A stretch of DNA of 16,532 nucleotides from Oscillospiraceae bacterium. GTDB lineage: Bacteria; Bacillota_A; Clostridia; Oscillospirales; Oscillospiraceae. The notes under the pieces are model-generated. The model was not told the origin of the DNA. It saw only the letters and a list, made by a program, of their open reading frames with translations, and did no database searches. This document shows positions 6,527 to 12,621 of the stretch, piece by piece (position 1 is the first letter of the stretch; the number at the start of each line of letters is the position of its first letter). The DNA is taken from NCBI GenBank assembly GCA_017537045.1, contig JAFYLN010000052.1, forward strand, positions 1 through 16,532. The letters run 5' to 3'. Position numbers and translations under genes: made by a program.

Positions 6527-6925
6527 TTACGGATTGGGCTTGCCGGGTTCCTTCTCAGCGAAGGAGGATTTTCGGTAGGCTTCCTTATAATTTCGGACAA
6601 ACCAACTTTTTACAAAGGAATAAGGAGCCTTTTTGAAAGCGGATTCGGCGCGTACCCGGTCAAATTCAGCAAGTGCCGCAGGCTTGCGTTCCTCGGATTC
6701 ATAGAAGTTGATGAAATCTTTCATTACATCATAGGACAATTTGCTGTAGGTGAATTTGCTGGAGACATTCAGATTCTTTTCTTCAAAAGGGAATCCGGGA
6801 AGTTCGCGCTTCAATCTCATGTACTCGTTGAACTCAGGAGAATCCAGTTGACCGGCCTTCTTCACAAAGTCAGGGTCAACGTAAATCTTACCTTCCAGAA
6901 TACTGACTTCATACTGCTTCTTCAT
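6527..6925 (-). CDS. Small protein of unknown function, first gene of a paralog pair
   Basis: The protein has 132 residues. The ATG at 6925 follows GAAAGGA on the minus strand at a good distance. An in-frame extension to 6952 lacks a ribosome binding site. It is charged and probably cytoplasmic, with no recognised domain. Shared features with the downstream gene include SPEFNEY near residue 40, YSKLSYDVMKDFI in the middle, FDRVRAES, and PYSFVKSWFVRNY near the end. Identity is low but the order and spacing of motifs agree, suggesting an old duplication or two halves of a heteromer. The last residues are a lysine/proline-rich tail. A strong promoter with a palindrome over the start region drives the pair. 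Function unknown. Confidence 0.8.
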   Translation of the reverse strand: MKKQYEVSILEGKIYVDPDFVKKAGQLDSPEFNEYMRLKRELPGFPFEEKNLNVSSKFTYSKLSYDVMKDFINFYESEERKPAALAEFDRVRAESAFKKAPYSFVKSWFVRNYKEAYRKSSFAEKEPGKPNP

Positions 6926-6980
6926 AGTGTTTCCTTTCTGGCATGCAGCCACGGCGATTGGTTCGCCACCTGTGTTTGAT

Positions 6981-7001
6981 TTGAGATTATGTGTATCTCA
7001 A
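6981..7001. promoter_or_regulatory. Candidate operator palindrome in the paralog-pair promoter
   Basis: TTGAGAT (6981-6987) and ATCTCAA (6995-7001) are perfect 7-base inverted arms with a 7-base spacer. The site lies just downstream of the predicted transcription start (near 7007). A dimeric repressor bound here would block initiation or clearance. The element's own XRE protein is a plausible ligand, but this is not shown. Confidence 0.5.
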
Positions 7002-7013
7002 CCTTGTGGCCGT

Positions 7014-7042
7014 ATTATAGCAAAGACGTAGAAAGGTGTAAA
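7014..7042 (-). promoter_or_regulatory. Promoter of the paralog pair
   Basis: On the minus strand TTTACA (7042-7037), a 17-base spacer and a perfect TATAAT (7019-7014) precede the 6925 start, with a leader of about 80 bases. Confidence 0.75.
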
Positions 7043-7399
7043 TTCGCATAATGACTCAATCAGATTTTGATTTGGACGTATAGAGTCTGAAAGAAAACGC
7101 AACTTTTAATGTGCAAAACATAGCGATTACATATGAAACTCGGGAAAACACTGATTGCAGAATGCACAAAAACGGAAAAATGCCACATACCGCCGGACGC
7201 AGCGGCAGACACGGGCGCATATCCGTGTGCAGTATGAATGCAGATAGCCATAAGACACACGAATGGTAATGCAAGTCGAATGCGTGCGGTTGTAATGCAT
7301 ATGTAAAGAGATGATACGCAGTTGCAGAATCAGGTATCACTTACGGTCAACAGTCAGGTCAACAAGTAAGAAAAAAGCCATGCCGAAGCAGAATGGTAC
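7043..7399. other. Gene-free right end of the element with AATGC repeats and hairpins
   Basis: I find no credible gene here. The stretch contains six copies of AATGC on the plus strand (7161, 7179, 7237, 7268, 7279 and 7294) within 138 bases, far more than chance for a 5-mer. It also contains a GC-rich hairpin, ACACGG (7209-7214) with CCGTGT (7223-7228), in AT-rich surroundings. Further on are the right arm-type sites (7345-7364). The content suggests a control region for recombination, replication or transfer, but no known origin is recognisable. Confidence 0.45.
7333..7368 (+). repeat. Right arm-type integrase sites (GGTCAACA repeats)
   Basis: GGTCAACA occurs at 7345-7352 and 7357-7364, 12 bases apart. 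A weaker unit, GGTATCAC, at 7333-7340 is in the same 12-base register. Motif, period and orientation match the left-end cluster at 633-662. The cluster lies about 135 bases inside the right attachment core. Confidence 0.7.
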
Positions 7400-7428
7400 T
7401 TGAAATCAATAGAAATATTTGTTATAAT
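7400..7428 (+). promoter_or_regulatory. Outward-facing promoter at the right end of the element
   Basis: TTGAAA (7400-7405), a 17-base spacer and a perfect TATAAT (7423-7428) form a strong sigma-A promoter with a predicted start near 7435. In the integrated state it transcribes the right attachment repeat and stops at the terminator at 7574-7604. In an excised circle it would point through attP toward the integrase gene. Confidence 0.72.
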
Positions 7429-7499
7429 AAGAACGTAAAAATACCCAAATATCAGTGCTTTTGCAAACAATTCTGGCGACGTGTGCGCCGAACGGATTG

Positions 7500-7568
7500 A
7501 GACTCGCTAGATTCAGGTTCTAGTGCTCATTCCGGGCGTGGGGGTTCGACTCCCCCCTCGCGCACCAT
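7500..7568 (+). repeat. Right attachment repeat (attR core) with a tRNA-Leu 3' fragment
   Basis: This 69-bp sequence is identical to 488-556. It holds the anticodon, variable and T arms and the CCA of tRNA-Leu, but lacks the 5' acceptor strand and most of the D-arm, so it cannot fold as a tRNA. It is the ancestral 3' end of the tRNA gene, left with its original terminator next to it. Confidence 0.95.
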
Positions 7569-7573
7569 ACAAA

Positions 7574-7604
7574 AGGACTTCCGAAAGGAAGTCCTTTTTC
7601 TTTT
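7574..7604 (+). terminator. Original tRNA-Leu terminator, now outside the element
   Basis: AGGACTTCC (7574-7582) pairs with GGAAGTCCT (7587-7595) around a GAAA tetraloop. A T-rich tract, TTTTTCTTTT, follows. It starts 6 bases after the right attachment repeat, where the tRNA terminator stood before integration. It now stops transcripts from the outward promoter at 7400-7428. Confidence 0.92.
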
Positions 7605-7634
7605 ATGTGCAAGATTGCGGACTTGGGGGAGGAT

Positions 7635-7668
7635 CTGCAGGGACACCCGGGGACGTGTGTCCCTACAG
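7635..7668. repeat. Palindromic hairpin sequence
   Basis: A 12-bp arm pair (7635-7646 with 7657-7668) has one mismatch and a 10-base loop, built around AGGGACAC/GTGTCCCT. It has no T-run and lies between a terminator and a promoter. It resembles the dispersed palindromic intergenic units common in Oscillospiraceae-type genomes. A single copy is visible, so the repeat status is inferred. Confidence 0.4.
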
Positions 7669-7746
7669 TCCATAAAACAACCCCGTCGCGGATCCTTGCT
7701 TTTGGGGATCCAGGGATTTGCTCCGGTTCTGTTGTCTGGTTCTGAC

Positions 7747-7775
7747 TTGACTTTGTTTCTTTCTAAATGTATAAT
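7747..7775 (+). promoter_or_regulatory. Promoter of the CotH/SLH gene
   Basis: TTGACT (7747-7752), a 17-base spacer and a perfect TATAAT (7770-7775) give a start near 7782 and a leader of about 50 bases to the ATG at 7834. Confidence 0.85.
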
Positions 7776-7833
7776 TTTACCGTCAGATATCAATGTAAAC
7801 CCTGTTTTCTTTGGGTTCAATGGAGGAATTTGC

Positions 7834-10101
7834 ATGAAAAAAACGCTCATTGCCGGGTTGGCCGTGTGTCTGGCGGTCTGTGTGCTGGCCGGTGTCATGT
7901 ATTATTTTTGGGGATCCCCGGTGGATCTGGATGCGGTTGTGGACTGGGACACGATGTATACCTGTGCAGATGTCACCGAAGCGGATACGAGAATCGGTGT
8001 TCAGAAGATCAATGGAGCGGATCATATGATCCTGCCTGCAACTGTTTCGCCGGAGGCTGTTCCGTTTTTCTTTGATATCCCGGACTCAATCAGGGTATCT
8101 GTGTCCGGTGATCTGGGTAGCACGCGCCTGCGCAGCGGTGAACCGGTGGACTTGACTGCTCTTTGCAGCGAGGGCCGGTATGATCTGAAGCTCGAAGCAA
8201 AAAAGGGCAGGGAGGTTTCTGAATATACCCTGAAGCTGTCCTTCGCGGATCAGATTGGAACGATGTATCTGCTCAGCGATGATCCGGAAAATGAGGGGCG
8301 TGCCTGGGTGGAATCCAGCCCGGACAAGTCCAACAAAGCCACCGGCAGGATGCTCCTGCAAAATGCGGACGGATCCTGCGTATACCATGATACCCTGTCA
8401 CAGATCAAGGGCAGAGGCAATTCCACCTGGCTGTGTGACAAGAAGCCCTACCAGATAAAACTGGACGCGAAAACAGATCTGCTGCAGACGGGTTCGGAGG
8501 ACAATGAAACGAAGACCTGGGTGCTGCTGGCAAATTATTCGGATAAGTCCAACATGAGAAATGCCCTGATCTACAGCCTGGGCAGAGAGCTCGGGATGGA
8601 GTTCTGCACAGAGAACCGATGGGTCAATCTGTATTATGACGGGGAGTATCGCGGCTGTTACCTGCTGTCTGAAAAGGTCGAGATCGGTTCCGGTCGTGTG
8701 GACATCACGGATCTGGAAGAACAGAACGAAGAGGCCAACGATGGCGTGGATATTGAGGAGCTGCCCGTGGAAACGGGTACAACTGCCAATGGTGCCACAT
8801 ACCGATATTGCGCCGGGATGCGCTCGACGGAGGATATCACGGGCGGGTATTTGCTGGAATTGGAAATTTCCACGAGAGTGGAAGAGGAGATTTGCTATTT
8901 CACCACATGGCGCGGTCGGAATGTGGTGGTGAAAAGCCCGGAATATGCGAGCAGGGAAGAGATGGACTACATCGCATCGCTGTTTCAGGAGTGGGAGGAT
9001 GCGGTTTACTGCGGCGGCGTCAATCCTGACACCGGAAAACGGTATACGGATTATGTGGATCTGAGAAGCTCCGCAATTTGCTATCTGGCAAATGAGATCT
9101 CCAAAAATCAGGATGGATTCCGAACCTCTGCCTATTTCTATAAAGATGCTCAGGACGACAGAATGTACATGGGCCCGCTGTGGGATTACGATGTCACATT
9201 GAATTTCAACGGCGAGATGCGCGCCACAGGCTTTGATACCGCGAAGGCGGGGCTGGGCGCGGCATTGTGTGAGCTGGGCGATTTCAGGGAAATGGTCAGA
9301 GAGGTTTATCTTGAGGAGGCATATCCGTTCCTGACCGGTGCTGTAGCGGATGATGCTCCGGACGGGGAAACGGTTTCCATCCGTTCTTATGAAGCATTGC
9401 TGGCGGCTTCCATGGATTGCAACAGCCTGCTGTGGCCGAACACGGAGCAGTGGCTGCCCGATGCAGAACAGATGAGAGATTTCCTGGCGGAAAGAGCGGA
9501 ATATCTGAACGAGGAGATCTCCAAGTGGTCGGCAGATGGGGAGTTTGTATTGCCTGTCGCTACCTTTGCGGATGTGGACGAGGATGCGTGGTACTTCGCT
9601 GATGTTCAGAAGGCCGTTGCCTATGGTCTGATGAGCGGCGGCGGCGGAGATGCGTTCTACCCGACAAGAGAAGCGATCCGCGCACATGTGATCCAGACCA
9701 TATACAGCATGGTCGGCAAGCCTGCGGTGGAATATCGCGATACCTTTGCCGATGTAAAGCAGCACGATGAGTTTGCAAATGCGGTGAGCTGGTGCGTGGA
9801 AAACGGCGTGCTGCCGGAATACCCCGATGGGCTGCTTGCTCCGATGGCTCAGATCCCCAGAGAAGAGGCCGTCGTGTACCTGTATCGTTACCTGGGGTCT
9901 CCGGAGGCGGAGCTTCAGAAGCTGGACGAATTTGCAGACGGAGCCATGGTTTCGGAGTATGCGCAGACCGCCATGGCCTGGGCTGCTGCGGAGGAGATCC
10001 TCGCAACCGAAAATGGTGAACTCAGACCTTTAGATCCGATCAAAAGAGCGGAGCTGGCGTCGATCCTTGTCCGCTTCTATGACCGTTTTATGAGCAATTG
10101 A
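7834..10101 (+). CDS. CotH-family kinase-like surface protein with three SLH domains
   Basis: The ATG at 7834 lies behind GGAGGAATT; the open frame upstream crosses the promoter and is not coding. The 755-residue protein begins with a hydrophobic signal or anchor (about 4-26). A beta-rich region follows (about 50-150; EYTLKLSF suggests a cadherin-like or Ig-like fold), then a CotH domain (about 155-540). Its hallmarks are GRGNSTW (193-199), YSDKSNMRN (237 is Asp), EKVEIG, NEISKNQDGFRTSAYFYKD and the WDYD acidic motif (450-453). CotH of Bacillus is an atypical protein kinase acting on spore coat proteins. Here the C-terminus (578-755) carries three S-layer homology domains (FADV starts near 578 and 640, a degenerate FADG near 700), which would bind secondary wall polymer. 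The product is therefore extracellular and wall-bound, unlike cytoplasmic CotH. The substrate is unknown. It lies just outside the element. Confidence 0.9.
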   Translation: MKKTLIAGLAVCLAVCVLAGVMYYFWGSPVDLDAVVDWDTMYTCADVTEADTRIGVQKINGADHMILPATVSPEAVPFFFDIPDSIRVSVSGDLGSTRLRSGEPVDLTALCSEGRYDLKLEAKKGREVSEYTLKLSFADQIGTMYLLSDDPENEGRAWVESSPDKSNKATGRMLLQNADGSCVYHDTLSQIKGRGNSTWLCDKKPYQIKLDAKTDLLQTGSEDNETKTWVLLANYSDKSNMRNALIYSLGRELGMEFCTENRWVNLYYDGEYRGCYLLSEKVEIGSGRVDITDLEEQNEEANDGVDIEELPVETGTTANGATYRYCAGMRSTEDITGGYLLELEISTRVEEEICYFTTWRGRNVVVKSPEYASREEMDYIASLFQEWEDAVYCGGVNPDTGKRYTDYVDLRSSAICYLANEISKNQDGFRTSAYFYKDAQDDRMYMGPLWDYDVTLNFNGEMRATGFDTAKAGLGAALCELGDFREMVREVYLEEAYPFLTGAVADDAPDGETVSIRSYEALLAASMDCNSLLWPNTEQWLPDAEQMRDFLAERAEYLNEEISKWSADGEFVLPVATFADVDEDAWYFADVQKAVAYGLMSGGGGDAFYPTREAIRAHVIQTIYSMVGKPAVEYRDTFADVKQHDEFANAVSWCVENGVLPEYPDGLLAPMAQIPREEAVVYLYRYLGSPEAELQKLDEFADGAMVSEYAQTAMAWAAAEEILATENGELRPLDPIKRAELASILVRFYDRFMSN

Positions 10102-10108
10102 TCAATGG

Positions 10109-10140
10109 CAAGCTCCCGGCCTGAAAAGGTCGGGAGCTTG
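10109..10140. other. Strong hairpin after the CotH gene, without a T-run
   Basis: CAAGCTCCCG (10109-10118) pairs with CGGGAGCTTG (10131-10140). Four inner pairs (one a G-T) close a GAAA tetraloop, giving a stem of about 14 pairs. No T-run follows on the plus strand, so it is either a weak or factor-dependent terminator or a processing/stability element before the next gene. Confidence 0.55.
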
Positions 10141-10173
10141 GCTCGAAAGAACATGGAAAGCGCAGGTGCGGAA

Positions 10174-10647
10174 ATGGCATACCTTCACAACGAGAAGCAT
10201 GAGGAATATCTGTCCCTCCACGACTGCCGGGCTGAGCGGGTGGAGCTGAAGGACGGTGTGCTGCGGTTTTGGTTTCCGGAGGGCTTCTGGGTGCTGAGTT
10301 CCCATCCGGAGAATCCCACGGGGAAGACCGTCCGCACCGATGCCGCGCGGGTGGATTATGTACTGCGGGATCCCGATGGGGACGATGTGAGCATCGACAC
10401 GTTCAGACGGCTGAAATATCCCTTTGCATTGCGCAGAACCTATGAGCTGCCCCCGTTTATGGAAATGCTGAATAGGCCCGAGTGGGAGCTGGAATTTCTG
10501 TACCAGTATCGGGACTACTGGAACCGGATCATCGAGTGCTGGCTGTGGATGCCAAAGCGGATGCGACATAAGGAATGCCAGCTCAAGCTGGATGTTTCGG
10601 AGGTCATCTACTGCTGGAACAGCCTCCGGCCTGAGGAAGAATGGTAA
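10174..10647 (+). CDS. Protein of unknown function (157 residues)
   Basis: I do not recognise this protein. The start is taken at ATG 10174, 5 bases after AGGTG (10164-10168). An in-frame ATG at 10153 lacks a good ribosome binding site, and the frame further upstream runs through the hairpin at 10109-10140. The sequence is soluble and acidic/aromatic: strand-like segments at the start (AERVELKDGVLRFWFPEGFWVL), a basic patch (FRRLKYPFALRRTYELPPF) and a tryptophan-rich C-terminal half (WELEFLYQYRDYWNRIIECWLWM). No signal peptide or membrane segment is seen. No separate promoter is obvious, so it may be read through from the CotH gene. A rho-independent terminator follows. A small beta-rich binding protein is possible, but there is no firm evidence. 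Confidence 0.7.
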   Translation: MAYLHNEKHEEYLSLHDCRAERVELKDGVLRFWFPEGFWVLSSHPENPTGKTVRTDAARVDYVLRDPDGDDVSIDTFRRLKYPFALRRTYELPPFMEMLNRPEWELEFLYQYRDYWNRIIECWLWMPKRMRHKECQLKLDVSEVIYCWNSLRPEEEW

Positions 10648-10650
10648 ATC

Positions 10651-10690
10651 AAAAAAGCAACGCCGCAGCTTTCGCTGCGGCGTTTGTGTT
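10651..10690. terminator. Bidirectional terminator between convergent transcription units
   Basis: AACGCCGCAGC (10659-10669) and GCTGCGGCGTT (10674-10684) form an 11-bp stem with a four-base loop. On the minus strand it is followed by GCTTTTTTG, serving the five-gene operon whose last stop is at 10689. On the plus strand the tail is poorer (TGTGTTATT) but follows the 10174-10647 gene closely. Confidence 0.88.
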
Positions 10691-11999
10691 ATTCACCGAG
10701 GATGGAGTCGATTCCGTAGAAACGCGCCATATCGTAATTGGGCCAGGTCTGGGTGTCCTCTGTGCTCAGATCCCGCAAACCCCAGAAGCCGCTGTAGGGC
10801 GTATGGGGCTGCACCACATTGGCGGTCACATCCAGGTTTCCTTTTTCGATGGAGGCGGCGATTGTGGATTCTCTCTGGCGGAACTGGCGGTAGCTGTCCG
10901 CGACATCCCACAGTCCCAGCGCTCCGGCGAACAGGGTCAAAGCGGCCAGCACGGCGCAGCCCATGCGGACAGCCTTTTGCTTCATCAGCGGAGCGGCCAG
11001 GAAGCAGCAGCCCATAATGAGCATCAACGCGCTGGTGCACATACACCGCCGGGGGTAGTAGGCGGCGACGATGGGCATATAGTTGGCGCAGATGCCCGCC
11101 AGGGCGAAAAGCCCCGCCAGGGTGATGGCCTTGAACGGCAGCTTTTCCCGCACACCCTTGTACAGAAGCCACGCAAACGCGGCAAGAAGGGGGGCGAAGA
11201 GCACGCCGAACTTCAGGGAATAGGACACGAATCTGCGCAGAACCACATAGAGGGTCAGTGCTGCGCCCTGCTTGTTGGCGCTCTGGGCGGGGGCGGAGAG
11301 CATGACGGCAAAGCCGACAAAGCCGAAGAGCACAGGCAGCAGCCGCCAGGGCTGGAAACGGGTCTTGTTCATCCACACATCCAGGATCACAAGACAGATG
11401 ACCATGCAAAGTCCCACGAAGGATGCGATCTCGTTGTACCAGCCGAAGAAAAAGCTGTATACGCAGAAGAGAACCCAGTGGAGCCTGGTTTTCAGGATGT
11501 CACGTCCGGTCTGGAAGCGGATCAGCGCCGGGGCGAAGAAGAGCACGCAGGCGGTCAGCGACCAGAAGTAGTTGACAGAGCCCACCTGCCAGAGGGCGAC
11601 CTGACCAAAATCGGGGATAAAGAGCCAGAACATACACATTACCGCCCCGAAAAGCCGGAACTCCTGTCCGCCGGAACAGAGCTTTGCAACCAGATAGAGA
11701 GTCACCGTGAAGACCGCCGCGTTGACCACATCGAAAACCATCGGCGGCAGGAGCATGAACACCTGCTCCAGACCATGGGAGATGAGGCGGCCGTTCATGG
11801 TGAAGCTGTGGCGGTACATGGAGGGGATGATCTCCCACAGGGACTGTAGCCGCTGGCCGGTGAGGAAGCTGTTCATGTAGGTGTAGTCATCGCAGATGTA
11901 AGGGGTCATGCAGTTCAGCGCCAGCATCCACAGAAAGACGCCCGCCGGGAGGAGGAGGGAAACGCGCCTGACCCGATCCTTTTGTGATTGCGTGATCAT
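10689..11999 (-). CDS. DUF6056-like polytopic membrane protein
   Basis: This 436-residue integral membrane protein starts at ATG 11999, which overlaps the preceding gene's stop as ATGA. GGAG at 12009-12006 serves as its ribosome binding site, so translation is probably coupled. I see about 10 hydrophobic segments, beginning with SLLLPAGVFLWMLALN. After the first comes PYICDDYTYMNSF (D37, D38), then a periplasm-like loop with NGRLISHGLEQ. This arrangement of an acidic pair after the first membrane helix is typical of GT-C fold and DUF6056-type proteins, which are suspected polyisoprenyl-linked glycosyl transferases or relatives. The soluble C-terminus (VQPHTPYSGFWGLRD) is also typical of the group. 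It ends an operon with an O-acetyltransferase, consistent with a surface-glycan role, though activity is not shown. Confidence 0.8.
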   Translation of the reverse strand: MITQSQKDRVRRVSLLLPAGVFLWMLALNCMTPYICDDYTYMNSFLTGQRLQSLWEIIPSMYRHSFTMNGRLISHGLEQVFMLLPPMVFDVVNAAVFTVTLYLVAKLCSGGQEFRLFGAVMCMFWLFIPDFGQVALWQVGSVNYFWSLTACVLFFAPALIRFQTGRDILKTRLHWVLFCVYSFFFGWYNEIASFVGLCMVICLVILDVWMNKTRFQPWRLLPVLFGFVGFAVMLSAPAQSANKQGAALTLYVVLRRFVSYSLKFGVLFAPLLAAFAWLLYKGVREKLPFKAITLAGLFALAGICANYMPIVAAYYPRRCMCTSALMLIMGCCFLAAPLMKQKAVRMGCAVLAALTLFAGALGLWDVADSYRQFRQRESTIAASIEKGNLDVTANVVQPHTPYSGFWGLRDLSTEDTQTWPNYDMARFYGIDSILGE

Positions 12000-12607
12000 A
12001 GGGCGCTCCAATCGATCTTCCGGTCTTTATAATAGTAGGTGCGGTCGTGCTCGCCGATCTCCCGGAGCACCCGGCAGGGGTTGCCCACCGCCACCACATT
12101 GGCGGGGATATCCTTGGTGACCACACTGCCCGCACCGATGACGGTGTTGTCACCGATGGTGACGCCGGGCATGATCAGCGCGCCTGCGCCGATCCAGCAG
12201 TTGCGGCCGATGCGCACGGGCATGTTGTACTGCAGTCCCTTTTCCCGCAGACCCGGCTCGATGGGGTGACCGGCGGTGGCCACGGTGACATGGGGGCCGA
12301 ACATGGTGTAGTCGCCCACATAGATGTGGGTATCGTCCACCAGGGTCAGACCGAAATTGGCATAGATGTGGCTGCCGAAGTGGACATGGTGACCGCCCAT
12401 GTTGGTGTGCAGGGGCGGCTCGATGTAGCATCCCTCGCCCAGCTCTGCGAACATCTTCCGCAGCAGCTTTTCCCGCTTGCGCAGCTCCGTGGGGCGGGTG
12501 TTGTTGAAATCATAGAGCCGATCCAGCCAGCGCAGCTGATCCTCCATGATGGTCGGATCGTTGGGGAAATAGATGTCTCCGGTGTGGAGCAGGTCACGCT
12601 GATTCAT
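11996..12607 (-). CDS. Maltose/galactoside-type O-acetyltransferase (left-handed beta-helix)
   Basis: The protein has 203 residues. The ATG at 12607 lies behind CAGGAGG; the open frame further upstream overlaps the SLH gene and is not used. It belongs to the LacA/Maa group of hexapeptide-repeat enzymes, which move acetyl from acetyl-CoA to a sugar hydroxyl, usually as cytoplasmic trimers. The N-terminal helical cap spans about 12-60. Hexapeptide turns follow (VHFGSHIYANFG, IYVGDYTMFG, VRIGRNCWIGAGALIMPGV, NTVIGAGSVVTKDIP), with the end motif VAVGNPCRVLREI. The catalytic His of the TAGHP motif is H114. Length matches the family. The true acceptor sugar cannot be read from sequence. It sits 14 bases after the SLH gene and overlaps the DUF6056-like gene, suggesting a shared surface-modification role. 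Confidence 0.93.
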   Translation of the reverse strand: MNQRDLLHTGDIYFPNDPTIMEDQLRWLDRLYDFNNTRPTELRKREKLLRKMFAELGEGCYIEPPLHTNMGGHHVHFGSHIYANFGLTLVDDTHIYVGDYTMFGPHVTVATAGHPIEPGLREKGLQYNMPVRIGRNCWIGAGALIMPGVTIGDNTVIGAGSVVTKDIPANVVAVGNPCRVLREIGEHDRTYYYKDRKIDWSAL

Positions 12608-12621
12608 CGTAAAACCTCCTG

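Larger units (their letters stand above)
488..7568. mobile_element. Integrated genomic element of 7,012 bp at tRNA-Leu(CAG)
   Basis: Identical 69-bp tRNA-derived repeats flank the region. A tyrosine recombinase lies directly inside the left end, 12-bp-spaced GGTCAACA repeats lie near both ends, and base composition is clearly more AT-rich than the flanks. Cargo, in order: integrase (+), XRE regulator (-), two lipoproteins (+), amber-interrupted SF2 helicase (+), two small paralogs (-), and a gene-free right end. No relaxase, coupling protein, capsid, terminase, replication initiator or clear excisionase is visible. It is therefore too small to be a self-transmissible conjugative element or full prophage. 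A satellite, mobilisable island or reduced remnant fits. Unit length from one repeat start to the next is 7,012 bp. Confidence 0.93.

Noticed and set aside
7500..7567. Second tRNA-Leu gene
   Set aside because: The 5' acceptor strand and most of the D-arm are missing, and the sequence before it cannot pair with CTCGCGC. It is only the attachment-site fragment.
7615..7833. N-terminal extension of the CotH gene
   Set aside because: The frame is open, but it covers the hairpin at 7635-7668 and a near-perfect promoter. The ATG at 7834 has a strong ribosome binding site and begins a proper signal sequence.
8398..9765. Minus-strand open frame of 455 codons
   Set aside because: It is antisense to the CotH domain, has no ribosome binding site or recognisable motif, and is explained by the coding strand.
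10641..11849. Plus-strand open frame of 402 codons
   Set aside because: It runs antisense to the DUF6056-like membrane protein and through the bidirectional terminator. The translation is His/Gly/Glu-rich, as expected from the reverse of membrane-protein codons.
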